A DNA stretch of 64,000 bases from positions 62,001 through 126,000 of the forward strand of contig JAFDYV010000011.1 of the NCBI GenBank assembly GCA_018267275.1, given 5' to 3'. Positions 7,991 to 16,461 of this stretch are shown here, piece after piece (position 1 is the stretch's first letter; each line of letters starts with the position of its first letter). The position numbers and the translations under genes were made by a program. The notes under the pieces were generated by a model. That model saw nothing but the letters and a program-made list of their open reading frames with translations. It made no database searches and was not told the DNA's origin. The DNA comes from Bacteroidota bacterium. Its GTDB lineage: Bacteria > Bacteroidota > Bacteroidia > Cytophagales > Cyclobacteriaceae.

Positions 7991-9067
7991 TTATTCATTT
8001 AAGTCGTCTGGTCGCAATCTCGGTTTGTAGTCGTCTTTAGTATATTCCTGCCAATACCAATGAGCTACAAATGCGTATTGTTTTTGGCTCAAATAATTTT
8101 CGTTAGGAATGTGCTCTGACACTATATTTAAAAAAGTGGTCCCGTCACCGGTACAGAGTTCCTTCTCAATAAAATCATAAACTTTAATACTCGGTTCGCT
8201 TGGTCCAGGCAAAACTATTCCAAACTGTCTTGATAAGCTCTTTGTCCGCAGTGAAAAAATAACAAGAAAGCATCTCAATTCTTTTGGAAGTGTTATGATG
8301 TTTACTCCTTCCATCTCTTTTGGGAAATCGTAGTTTAACCAAAACACTTTTGATAAAATCTCTTTATCGGGATTTAATAGTTGTTCCCTCACCTTATAAA
8401 GTCCTCCGTTTATCAAAAATGCGTTTCCCAAAGTCGAATACGCAATCAGATAAGCAACTCTTAGTAGTGCAACCTCAGCCCGCCTTTCATTAGAAATTTT
8501 GTTTAATTTCATGTGAAAGGTTGGAGTCTTAAACCCATTTTCATACATCTTGTGAGGATGGAAAATAGGATTATAAATTGTCCTTGGGGGAATTAAGTCG
8601 CTCATAAACTTCTTTGCTTGGTCTGGATTTGACCGTTGAGTTTGTAAGTTTAAGGTTAATCCTCCTTTCGTGTCTACTTCAAGGACTCCATTGACTTCAT
8701 TGCCATTTAGTTCAAACGTTGCTTTTGACCTTGAACGAGGTAGAAATTGTTTAGAGTCCGTTTCAAGTAAATTATTCAAAAGATGAATATCCAACTCATG
8801 TCCACTTCTTGAATTGCACTTTTTGCATGTAAGTGCTAAGGGTTTTCCACCGAGAGATTTAGGTGGAATGTCCTCAAGTGTCAGGAAGTTCTCCAATCTA
8901 CTATCTAAGTCTTTTTGCAAGAAGGTGTCAAAGCAAAGAGGGCAGATGTATCCATTTTTGAAGTCTGGCTCAAATCTAATTGATGGGTGTTCCTTCACCC
9001 ATTCCAAGTTTTGTGAAAACAACTTGAATATTTTTTCTTTCTTGATTGTCGTAGCCGACTTCTTCAT
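7991..9067 (-). CDS. HNH-type endonuclease-like protein, isolated
   Basis: Starting at the ATG at 9067 (the track-length frame begins with a TTG 12 nt earlier) the product has 358 residues. An N-terminal zinc/HNH-like module is visible: CPLCF around residue 41, LTLEDIPPKSLGG around 61, then LTCKKCNSRSGHELD, giving two CxxC pairs around a treble-clef-like core. The usual first catalytic His of HNH is replaced by Asp in EDIPP, as in a recurring subgroup. The remaining ~260 residues are not recognised. The gene is AT-rich and flanked by non-coding sequence, which suggests horizontal acquisition. A defence or mobile role is possible but unproven. Confidence 0.6.
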   Translation of the reverse strand: MKKSATTIKKEKIFKLFSQNLEWVKEHPSIRFEPDFKNGYICPLCFDTFLQKDLDSRLENFLTLEDIPPKSLGGKPLALTCKKCNSRSGHELDIHLLNNLLETDSKQFLPRSRSKATFELNGNEVNGVLEVDTKGGLTLNLQTQRSNPDQAKKFMSDLIPPRTIYNPIFHPHKMYENGFKTPTFHMKLNKISNERRAEVALLRVAYLIAYSTLGNAFLINGGLYKVREQLLNPDKEILSKVFWLNYDFPKEMEGVNIITLPKELRCFLVIFSLRTKSLSRQFGIVLPGPSEPSIKVYDFIEKELCTGDGTTFLNIVSEHIPNENYLSQKQYAFVAHWYWQEYTKDDYKPRLRPDDLNE

Positions 9068-9227
9068 TTTATACTCCAAAGCAAATTGTCAGTCCTATTT
9101 GTTAGGAGAACAGTTTTGTCCGAGCCTATGGCTGGCAACTAGCAGCAATGTGCATGAGGTGCACATAGCCAACCAAATTTAAGGTATTTGTGCTATGCTT
9201 AAAAGCAGGTTTTCTAAAAAGAGCCCG

Positions 9228-10553
9228 TTACTTCAACGCTTCCGCATACGTCTTCAACACTCGTGCGCGGGCAAAGGCGTGGTTAACAATGGGCTGTGGG
9301 TATTGGGCAGTGCCAAATTCAGGAACCCATTTTTTAATGTATTCTAATTTCGGGTCAAACTTTTCGGTTTGCAACGCGGGGTTGAACACGCGGAAGTAAG
9401 GTGCGGCATCACAGCCAGAGCTGGCCGCCCACTGCCAGCCCCCATTATTGGCGGCCAAATCAAAGTCTAACAATTTTTTTGCAAAGTAGGCTTCGCCCCA
9501 GCGCCAGTCAATGAGCAAATGCTTGGTAAGAAAACTGGCCGTAATCATGCGCACACGGTTGTGCATGAAGCCCGTGGCATTCAACTCGCGCATGCCGGCA
9601 TCCACAATAGGGTAGCCGGTTTTGCCTTCGCACCACGCGGCAAATTCTTTTTCGTTGTTGCGCCACTGAATTTTATCATACGCGGGTTTAAACGCTTGCG
9701 TGGCCACTTGCGGAAAGTGCCACAAAATCATGTGGTAGAAGTCGCGCCAAATCAATTCATTCAGCCATGTTTCATTTTTCTTTAGAGCAAGCTGTGCCAA
9801 CTTGCGGATGCTCACGGTGCCAAAACGCAAGTGAACGCTCAACCTGGTGGTTCCGGCAATGGCCGGAAAATTCCGTTGCTTGTCGTATTGCTCGACAATA
9901 GATTGCTTCACCAACCGTTCGGGAAACGAAAAATTTACTTCTTGAAAGCCAATATCCGGCAACGAGGGTAGGGGATGGGCTTTTGTTTTCTGAAAATGAT
10001 CAAAATAATTTTCGGTGGGGTAGCTCTTTAAGGTTTCTTCGTCCAACTTGCTTTTCCATTTTCGGCTGTAGGGCGTAAACACGGTGTAGGGCTTGCCATC
10101 GTCTTTGGTCACTTCGTCTTTTTCAAAAACCACTTGGTCTTTGAAGGTTTTAAAAACCACGCCTTTGCTTTCCAAAATCTGTTTCACCTGTGCATCGCGG
10201 GTGCGCGCATACGGTTCGTAATCGTGATTGGTGTAAACGGCCTTGGGTTGTAGCTCGTTGAAAATGTCGATCGGGTTACCGTGTAGCACCAGCAAAGAGC
10301 TGCCCATCTCAACCAACTGCTGTTGCATCAGCGCAAGCGATTGATGGATAAAGGCTACGCGCAATTCGGCTTTGTCTTCGAGCTTGTTGAGTATCTCCGT
10401 ATCAAAAATAAAAATGGGTAGCACGCTCTCATTTTCTTTCAGCGCATGAAACAACCCGGCATTATCTTGCAGGCGTAAATCGCGCCTGAACCAAAAGAGT
10501 GTGGTTCTTTTGGTAAACAGCTCGCTAAGCGGACTTTTTCCGAAGGTCTTCAA
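9228..10553 (-). CDS. phrB: Class I deoxyribodipyrimidine photo-lyase
   Basis: This 441-residue protein is a full-length cryptochrome/photolyase. It has the N-terminal antenna-binding alpha/beta domain (LFWFRRDLRLQDNAGL) and the C-terminal FAD domain, with ELIWRDFYHMI, VDAGMRELNATGFMHNR, DWRWGE and NGGWQWAASSGCDAAPYFR. The Asn-Gly-Gly-Trp-Gln-Trp context matches bacterial CPD photolyases that repair cyclobutane pyrimidine dimers in a light-driven reaction. Its start overlaps the end of the upstream Lacal_2735-like gene by 29 bp, implying coupled expression. It is a cytosolic DNA-repair enzyme. Confidence 0.95.
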   Translation of the reverse strand: MKTFGKSPLSELFTKRTTLFWFRRDLRLQDNAGLFHALKENESVLPIFIFDTEILNKLEDKAELRVAFIHQSLALMQQQLVEMGSSLLVLHGNPIDIFNELQPKAVYTNHDYEPYARTRDAQVKQILESKGVVFKTFKDQVVFEKDEVTKDDGKPYTVFTPYSRKWKSKLDEETLKSYPTENYFDHFQKTKAHPLPSLPDIGFQEVNFSFPERLVKQSIVEQYDKQRNFPAIAGTTRLSVHLRFGTVSIRKLAQLALKKNETWLNELIWRDFYHMILWHFPQVATQAFKPAYDKIQWRNNEKEFAAWCEGKTGYPIVDAGMRELNATGFMHNRVRMITASFLTKHLLIDWRWGEAYFAKKLLDFDLAANNGGWQWAASSGCDAAPYFRVFNPALQTEKFDPKLEYIKKWVPEFGTAQYPQPIVNHAFARARVLKTYAEALK

Positions 10554-10701
10554 TTTCTTTCTCCAATTTATCGATGGCCTCCATTTTTACTGCATAGAGC
10601 TTTAGATCGCCCGAGCGCTGCACGTGCATGGCTTCTTCCAAAAGCTTCTTGCGTTTGTTTTCAAGGGCTTGAATGGGGTCTTTTTTTAGAAAAGAGAACA
10701 T
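10525..10701 (-). CDS. Lacal_2735 family small coiled-coil protein
   Basis: The ATG at 10701 gives 58 residues beginning MFSFLKKDPIQALENKRKKL, then a charged helix with AMHVQRSGDLKLYAVKMEAI. This matches the small Bacteroidota family named Lacal_2735 (DUF6435-like), function unknown. The longer frame from 10737 adds a non-conserved extension. It overlaps the photolyase start by 29 bp, so it probably leads that two-gene unit. Confidence 0.7.
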   Translation of the reverse strand: MFSFLKKDPIQALENKRKKLLEEAMHVQRSGDLKLYAVKMEAIDKLEKEIEDLRKKSA

Positions 10702-10746
10702 AGGTACGTTGTTTTGTCTAATGAAAACACCAATCACGGTCTTATG

Positions 10747-11841
10747 TTATGCCGAAGCTTCGAAATTGTAGTAGTCGCGTTGGTAAACGTAGAAACCGAG
10801 GACGCTGAGTGCCAAGGCCTCCAGCCAAAAGACTTTGAACAGCACCAGCATGAAAGAAACAAGGAAAAGACCAAACGTGTAGGTGGTATGCTGATCAATG
10901 TTGAAGGGTTGACGGTACAAGCGTGTGTGTTGGTGTAATAAATAGCTGATGGCAAAAATGCCAATTAACACAACATCGTACCAAACCAGTTTGTTGATAA
11001 CCAGTAAAACCAATTCGGGTAACAATAATAAACCGTAAAATAGGCACAGATAACCCAAACGCTTTACCGTTGAAATGGGCAATCCTCGTGCAAAGGTCAA
11101 ATACGTTTCTTCCAAACGCCTGCTTTCAAAAACAATGACGGAATGCGCCATCAACCCAAAAAGTAATCCCATCAAAGCAGTTCGGTTGTCGTAGTGGTCG
11201 GTGGTGATTTGCAAAAAGCCGATGATGGCAAAAAGGGAAAATGCTTTGGTGAATAATAACGCCAAGGGTATATGATTGGTAAAGTACCCTACATAAAAGA
11301 ACGGAAAGTATTTTTTCCAAGGCCACTGGATGGCCTGTAGCAACTTGGTGGTTTTTCTTTCATGAGTCGTATGGATTCGATGGAGGATAATTCTCGTGCT
11401 GGCGATAATCTTGATGAGATGAAATAAAATCACCGCCAAGGTTGGCCAATACTGCTGACTGATAATTCCAACGCCCACAATAAACCCGGAGTAAATGAGC
11501 ACGGGCTGGTCCATCATAAAGACGGAAAACAGCATGGGCCCAAATTGTTGTTGCCTTGATAATCGCGAGTAGTCTTTCAAAAATTGATTGTGCGGCTCCG
11601 ATAATTCAGACAATACCAATTGCAAATATTTGGCGCTGTATAAAATCCAAACAGCCATTACGCCCAATAAGAAAATCGGTGAACTCAATACTCCGTAAAT
11701 CAATGAGCGGTGGTACGTGATGAGTTGATTGGATTCTACTACACCAAACATCAGGTAGAATACAAAGAATAGCAACCCCACGTTGCGTTCATAAAACTTC
11801 TTCACCAACACCTTATTGAGTACGCTAACTACAATTCCCAT
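10747..11841 (-). CDS. Polytopic membrane protein, partner of an ABC ATPase
   Basis: This 364-residue protein is hydrophobic throughout, with roughly 9-10 predicted membrane helices and short charged loops. I recognise no named permease signature. Because its 5' end overlaps the upstream ABC ATPase gene by 13 bp on the same strand, it is most likely the membrane subunit of that transporter. The substrate is unknown. Such ATPase/membrane pairs in Bacteroidota are often exporters of uncharacterised compounds. Confidence 0.65.
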   Translation of the reverse strand: MGIVVSVLNKVLVKKFYERNVGLLFFVFYLMFGVVESNQLITYHRSLIYGVLSSPIFLLGVMAVWILYSAKYLQLVLSELSEPHNQFLKDYSRLSRQQQFGPMLFSVFMMDQPVLIYSGFIVGVGIISQQYWPTLAVILFHLIKIIASTRIILHRIHTTHERKTTKLLQAIQWPWKKYFPFFYVGYFTNHIPLALLFTKAFSLFAIIGFLQITTDHYDNRTALMGLLFGLMAHSVIVFESRRLEETYLTFARGLPISTVKRLGYLCLFYGLLLLPELVLLVINKLVWYDVVLIGIFAISYLLHQHTRLYRQPFNIDQHTTYTFGLFLVSFMLVLFKVFWLEALALSVLGFYVYQRDYYNFEASA

Positions 11842-12452
11842 ACCCGTTGGTCTTTTACTTCCATTTCTTTTACCGAAATGCCGTCCAGTTGAAATGCCTG
11901 GTGCGATGTGAAAATGAAATTGACACCTTTATTAGAAAATGCCCTTACCAATTGATATAAGATGGGCACACTTTCTTTATCGATGGTCACTAAGGGTTCA
12001 TCCAACAAAATGTATTTTGGCTGGCCCACAAACGCTACTACCAACGATAGTTTCTTCACCATACCGCTGGAGTATGTGCCAATAGGACTTTGAATATACG
12101 CACCAATATGGAATGCTTCCATCAGCTCATTAACCTGCTCGTTGTTCGCTTGGCGGGTAGTAGCGATAAATGAAATTAAATCTCGACCTGTTAAGTAAGG
12201 CGGGTAAAGTGGTTCTGCTTCTGCATAATTCACTAACCTTCTGTAAGCGGTGGTTTGTTGGCGCAAGTCGATACCATCTATTGAAACTTTTCCTTCAAAA
12301 GGAATAAGCCCGCCAATGATTTTAAGAAGAGTAGATTTGCCCGAGCCATTGGCTCCTTTCACCCAGTACAAACCATCTGCGAAAGTTAATTGGGTTACAT
12401 CCAGAATCAGGTGCGTGCCATATTGTTTCTTTAGATTTTTAATCGAGAGCAT
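11829..12452 (-). CDS. ABC transporter ATP-binding protein
   Basis: This 207-residue nucleotide-binding domain has Walker A GANGSGKST, a signature-like YSSGMVKKLSL and Walker B YILLDEPLVTID followed by the H-loop region FTSHQAF. The signature is YSSGM rather than LSGGQ, as in CcmA/ABC-2-type exporters. It overlaps the following membrane protein gene by 13 bp and probably powers it. Cargo unknown. Confidence 0.9.
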   Translation of the reverse strand: MLSIKNLKKQYGTHLILDVTQLTFADGLYWVKGANGSGKSTLLKIIGGLIPFEGKVSIDGIDLRQQTTAYRRLVNYAEAEPLYPPYLTGRDLISFIATTRQANNEQVNELMEAFHIGAYIQSPIGTYSSGMVKKLSLVVAFVGQPKYILLDEPLVTIDKESVPILYQLVRAFSNKGVNFIFTSHQAFQLDGISVKEMEVKDQRVWEL

Positions 12453-12635
12453 GGGGCGTGTACGTTACCGTTTTGTTTAAGGTTTTAAGGTAAAGAGAAT
12501 TTTCCACTAGCGGTAGGCCGCTGCTTAGGATGCCTGCTGATTATTTCCTACCTTGTGTGCTTGCATGGGCGCCTGATCGCGTTAAGCGGTTGGGCGCTTT
12601 TGTTTTTTATAACTATTATCAATTGTAATTTTTTC

Positions 12636-13688
12636 ATGGCTTTTATCGACAAAGTATTACAAGTGCCCTCGTATGGTTGGGCCGATCAAAATGGCGAATT
12701 AGTAAAACCTTCTGTAGTTCGGCTTTACCGCGAAGCTTTTTCGCGTATTAACATCTTCAAAACGAAAAAGAATTGGATACCCTTCATTAACTGGTTCATG
12801 GCCACTACCATGTTGCCGTTTTTGTATTTCTTTTTGTTCAAGTTCATCTCGTGGCCACTGTTGGTTGTCTTTATTGTATACAGCATGGTGATTATGAGTA
12901 CGATGGGCACCGTCTGGTTTCATCGGTATAGCACGCACCGCGCATTTACCTTCAGCCACCCTGTTTGGCGAGTTATTACCCAAAACTTAACGCTGCGTAC
13001 TTTTCCTGAAGAGGTGTATGTGGTTTCGCATCATGTACACCATTTAAAAGTCGAAAAACCGGGTGATCCCTACAACGCACATGCAGGGTTGATGTATTGC
13101 ATGCTTTCGGATGTTAACCATCAAGCCATCGCCAAAGATTTATCAGAAGAAGAGTACAAAAAGGTGTCTCATTTTATCAGTCACACGGGCGTACAAATCA
13201 ACAGCTACCAACAATATTTGAAATGGGGTTCCATTGCCACACCACAATATACCGTTGCATTATGGATTTTGAATTGGTCGTTTTGGTACGGTATGTTTTT
13301 TTTGACAGGCGGCCATGCATTGGCCTGCACGTTGTTTAGCGCTGCACTGTTTTGGTTTGTGTTGGTGCGCGCATTTAACTACACGGGGCATGGAGGCGGC
13401 AAGGCAAAACACGTAGATGGCATTGACTTCGATCGCAGCAATTTATCCATCAATCAATCGAGGCCCGGTTGGTTCTCGGGAGAGTGGCACAACAATCACC
13501 ATCTGTACCCGGATAGCGCCCGCGCGGGTTTTTTACCTTATCAAATTGATTTAGCCTGGGTATACATTTACTGCCTTCACAAAGTTGGCGCCATTGCCAC
13601 CTACCGCGATTTGAAGAAGCAGTTTTTGGAGCGGTTTGAGATTGGGAAAGAAGCAATCAATGTTAAAAATGTCTTAACAAAGACTTAG
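12636..13688 (+). CDS. Membrane acyl-CoA / fatty acid desaturase
   Basis: The ATG at 12636 gives 350 residues. The three His boxes of membrane di-iron desaturases are all present: HRYSTHR, HHVHH and HNNHH in EWHNNHHLYP, separated by hydrophobic spans. The family introduces a cis double bond into long acyl chains and tunes membrane fluidity. The N-terminal ~30 residues before the first helices are polar. A longer frame from 12555 exists but its extra 27 residues are mostly a hydrophobic run with poor start context. Neighbours give no regulatory clue. Confidence 0.9.
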   Translation: MAFIDKVLQVPSYGWADQNGELVKPSVVRLYREAFSRINIFKTKKNWIPFINWFMATTMLPFLYFFLFKFISWPLLVVFIVYSMVIMSTMGTVWFHRYSTHRAFTFSHPVWRVITQNLTLRTFPEEVYVVSHHVHHLKVEKPGDPYNAHAGLMYCMLSDVNHQAIAKDLSEEEYKKVSHFISHTGVQINSYQQYLKWGSIATPQYTVALWILNWSFWYGMFFLTGGHALACTLFSAALFWFVLVRAFNYTGHGGGKAKHVDGIDFDRSNLSINQSRPGWFSGEWHNNHHLYPDSARAGFLPYQIDLAWVYIYCLHKVGAIATYRDLKKQFLERFEIGKEAINVKNVLTKT

Positions 13689-13702
13689 GCACCTTAAGAT
13701 GA

Positions 13703-14260
13703 TTACTTTTTCAGCCACTCTTCCCAACTGATTTCTCTACCGAGATAGGCTATTCTTTTGAATGGCCAGCGGGCAGCTACCCACTTCTTTACCTCCAAAA
13801 ACAGAATGGAATCCATACCCCTGTTGAATCGTGATGTAGTTACCCACATGGCTATTTCTGCATCGTAACCTTTTTTTGAAGATGGATAGATGTAGACGCA
13901 TCCAAGAACTGAATCTTCTTTGTGCGAAAGCACACTGTAAGTGAACGCTTTTCGCTTTGTAAATTCATTTTCATGTAAAGACGCATCCCATTGATTGTCT
14001 TCAAGCGTTAAATTTTTTGGTGGCCATTCTGATTGAGGACCAAAAACACCTTTTAAATGATCGATGCTTTGCATCACCGCCTGATAATCCATTTCAGCGT
14101 ACTTTCTTGAAAGTGGCTTGAGTTTGAAATGGGTGCTAACGAGGCTATCGGGAACAGCGAAATCCGGCTCGACAAATTGTTCGGCCTGACCAATACAATA
14201 TCCAATTGAAAAACCGAAGACGATGAAAAAAAGCAACCATCTCAACCTTAGTGTTTTCAT
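13703..14260 (-). CDS. GNAT-like protein with N-terminal signal or anchor
   Basis: The 185-residue product (ATG at 14260; the frame opens with TTG one codon earlier) begins with a basic stretch and a hydrophobic segment (WLLFFIVFGFSIGYCIG), a signal peptide or membrane anchor. The rest resembles a GNAT N-acetyltransferase-like domain: GVFGP, LTLEDNQWDASLHENEF, then VLGCVYIYPS and DAEIAMWV, which correspond to the central beta strands. GNAT enzymes normally act in the cytosol on acetyl-CoA, so an exported member is unusual and may be non-enzymatic. It lies convergent to the desaturase. Confidence 0.65.
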   Translation of the reverse strand: MKTLRLRWLLFFIVFGFSIGYCIGQAEQFVEPDFAVPDSLVSTHFKLKPLSRKYAEMDYQAVMQSIDHLKGVFGPQSEWPPKNLTLEDNQWDASLHENEFTKRKAFTYSVLSHKEDSVLGCVYIYPSSKKGYDAEIAMWVTTSRFNRGMDSILFLEVKKWVAARWPFKRIAYLGREISWEEWLKK

Positions 14261-14369
14261 CAATTATCTTTCTGTAGTAGTGTTTAAATTTAGTTATTAC
14301 TTGATTTAACTACAAGCTATTTTTGTTGATTGAGGTTTAAATAAGTTTCTCACCATCAAACTTGTAATT

Positions 14370-15527
14370 ATGCTTTTAGTTCAACTTGAAAAAGACCTCA
14401 TCCAATTCACGCAAGACCTTGTTCGAATCAAAAGTTATTCCGGACAGGAAGAAGAGGCCATCAGGCTGGTAGAAAAGAAAATGTTGTCGTTAGGTTTTGA
14501 CGAAGTCATCATCGACCAGATGGGCAATGTGTTGGGCAAAATAGGCAATGGCTATAAATCATTTCTGTTTGATTCGCATGTCGATACCGTGGAAGTGAAT
14601 GATGCGAGCGAATGGAAGATACCACCTTTCAGTGGCGAAGTCATAAATGGTCGGCTGCACGGCCGCGGTTCAGTCGATATGAAGTCTTCGGTGGCTGCCT
14701 CCGTGTATGCGGCTGCCTTCGCGAAGCAACAAGGCTTTACGAAAGACAAAACCATTTATGTATCGGCTACTGTTTTTGAAGAAGATTGTGATGGTGAAAA
14801 TCTGAAGCATCTTTTCAAGGAACGCAAGCTGCGCCCCGATGCCGCGGTGATCTGCGAACCCTCCAACAATACCATTACGTTGGGGCACAAAGGCAAAGCA
14901 CAAGTAGCCATCAAAACACATGGCGTCTCCGCACATGGTTCGGCTCCTGAAAAAGGAGTCAATGCCGTGTACGAAATGGCCGAGATTATTCAGCGGATTG
15001 AAAAAAAGAACAATGAGCTGATGAAGCAAGGGGAGATGCGCGGCACGATGGTGCTTTCTAAAATCTCAAGCGTAGCCGCTTCGCTCAATGCCGTTCCTTC
15101 TGAATGTGAAATCTACGTGGATCGAAGAACGATTCCCGGAGAAACCAATGACGACATCAAAAAAGAAATGGATGAACTTATTAGTGGAAAAAATGCAAGT
15201 TGGCAAATTGGCACACTTCACCGAAAAAGCTGGACGGGTTTAGACATCCGTTACGAGCCCTTTCACGCGGCTTGGCGCATTGAAGAAAACCATCCACTTA
15301 CGCAAGCCTGCATGTCTGCCTACAGAGAGAGTTTTGGTGTGCTGCCTGCGCGTTTCGATTTTTGGGATTTCAGCACCAATGCGGTCGCGCCCGTTAGCCT
15401 GGGTATTCCTACCATTGGTTTCGGGCCGGGCGATTACAAGCTGGCCCACATGCGAGATGAAAGCATAGAAGTTAAGCAGATTACGGAGGCAATGCGTTTT
15501 TATGCGATGTTAATGAAGATATTCTAG
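14370..15527 (+). CDS. YgeY-like M20 family metallo-hydrolase
   Basis: This 385-residue M20 hydrolase has DSHVDTVEV (metal His and Asp), GRGSVDMKSS (bridging Asp), FEEDCDGEN with the general-base Glu, and the C-terminal metal His in the FGPGDYKLAHMRDE region. The sequence pattern fits the YgeY family, which is linked in some bacteria to selenium-dependent metabolism, though no selenium genes are seen here. It probably hydrolyses a small amide or N-acyl substrate in the cytosol. It stands alone on the plus strand. Confidence 0.88.
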   Translation: MLLVQLEKDLIQFTQDLVRIKSYSGQEEEAIRLVEKKMLSLGFDEVIIDQMGNVLGKIGNGYKSFLFDSHVDTVEVNDASEWKIPPFSGEVINGRLHGRGSVDMKSSVAASVYAAAFAKQQGFTKDKTIYVSATVFEEDCDGENLKHLFKERKLRPDAAVICEPSNNTITLGHKGKAQVAIKTHGVSAHGSAPEKGVNAVYEMAEIIQRIEKKNNELMKQGEMRGTMVLSKISSVAASLNAVPSECEIYVDRRTIPGETNDDIKKEMDELISGKNASWQIGTLHRKSWTGLDIRYEPFHAAWRIEENHPLTQACMSAYRESFGVLPARFDFWDFSTNAVAPVSLGIPTIGFGPGDYKLAHMRDESIEVKQITEAMRFYAMLMKIF

Positions 15528-15614
15528 GTTTGAATTGTAATTGGCGGGGCGGACAAAAACAGGCTTTCCCACATTCGCGAAACCTTTTTCCTAAATTTTC
15601 AGTTTATTTGCAAG

Positions 15615-16007
15615 GTGAAAAGAGCATTTCTGATATCGCTTTCGATCGTTTACCTCGTTTTGAGCGTTGGAGTGGCCAAATCGACCCATTTTTGCATGGG
15701 GCGCGCCAAGCACACAGCCGTTTTTTCATTCGATACAAAAAAATGTGTTTGTGCTAAATATAACCCGGCCAACGCCTGTTGCGATGATGAACACGAGCTT
15801 GTTCAAATCAAAGACGACCAAGCGGGCACACAACTGGTAGATGCACCAGCTCCCCATTTCAAATTGATTGCGGATTTATTTGGTATGCCTGCGGAGGATG
15901 AAATGAACAATGGCATTTCAATACTCGTTGATGAATTCCCGGATCCGCCCAAGACTCCCATCTACAAAAAAGCACACAGCTTTTTATTTTACGATTCGCA
16001 AGTTTAG
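15615..16007 (+). CDS. HYC_CC_PP family exported protein
   Basis: This 130-residue protein has an N-terminal hydrophobic segment (AFLISLSIVYLVLSVGVA), then HFCMGR, ACCDDEH and a DPPKTPIYK ending. These are the His-x-Cys, Cys-Cys and Pro-Pro features of the HYC_CC_PP family, small Bacteroidota proteins found next to metal-uptake genes. The cysteine pairs suggest metal binding at the cell envelope. It leads a plus-strand cluster with an HMA-domain protein and a TonB receptor. Confidence 0.8.
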   Translation: MKRAFLISLSIVYLVLSVGVAKSTHFCMGRAKHTAVFSFDTKKCVCAKYNPANACCDDEHELVQIKDDQAGTQLVDAPAPHFKLIADLFGMPAEDEMNNGISILVDEFPDPPKTPIYKKAHSFLFYDSQV

Positions 16008-16010
16008 CAA

Positions 16011-16028
16011 CCGTTGAAATTTCAACGG
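16011..16028. other. Perfect 18-bp palindrome behind the HYC_CC_PP gene
   Basis: CCGTTGAAATTTCAACGG begins 3 bp after the HYC_CC_PP stop codon and 74 bp before the HMA gene. It is perfectly symmetric and has no T tract, so it may be an operator or a weak terminator stem. Confidence 0.7.
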
Positions 16029-16101
16029 CTGAACACGTTATTCAAACGCGTTGCTTATTGCATTTTCAAACTTTTAACTTCTACCTCAAATTTCTTTAAC
16101 G

Positions 16102-16440
16102 ATGAAAAACATATTAGTAATCTTATCATTTTTGGTGTTCGCAAATGTTGCCAATGCCCAGTCATCAACAGTAAGCACCTCGATTAAAGTGTTTAGCAAT
16201 TGCACAATGTGCAAAGCGCGGATCGAAAAAGTGTTGGATCACAAAGGCATTAAAAAAGCTGAGTGGAGCCCCAAAACAAAGCAACTGGAGGTAGTTTACA
16301 ATTCCAGTAAAGTAACCGAACAACAAATCCACGAATTAATTGCTTCCGTGGGCCACGATACCGAAAAGGCAAAGGCGAAAGATGAAGTGTACGCAGCATT
16401 GCCTTTCTGTTGCTTGTACCGCGATCATGACCACAAATAA
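16102..16440 (+). CDS. Exported heavy-metal-associated (HMA) domain protein
   Basis: The 112-residue protein starts with a signal peptide (MKNILVILSFLVFANVANAQ) followed by one HMA fold with the metal motif NCTMCKARIEK (CxxC). The C-terminus adds a CC pair (ALPFCCLYRD) that may give further ligands. HMA domains carry copper or similar soft metals; here it would act in the periplasm. It is followed 21 bp later by the TonB receptor gene, so it likely works with that uptake system. Confidence 0.88.
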   Translation: MKNILVILSFLVFANVANAQSSTVSTSIKVFSNCTMCKARIEKVLDHKGIKKAEWSPKTKQLEVVYNSSKVTEQQIHELIASVGHDTEKAKAKDEVYAALPFCCLYRDHDHK

Positions 16441-16461
16441 ACAGATGCAAACGAAAAAATC

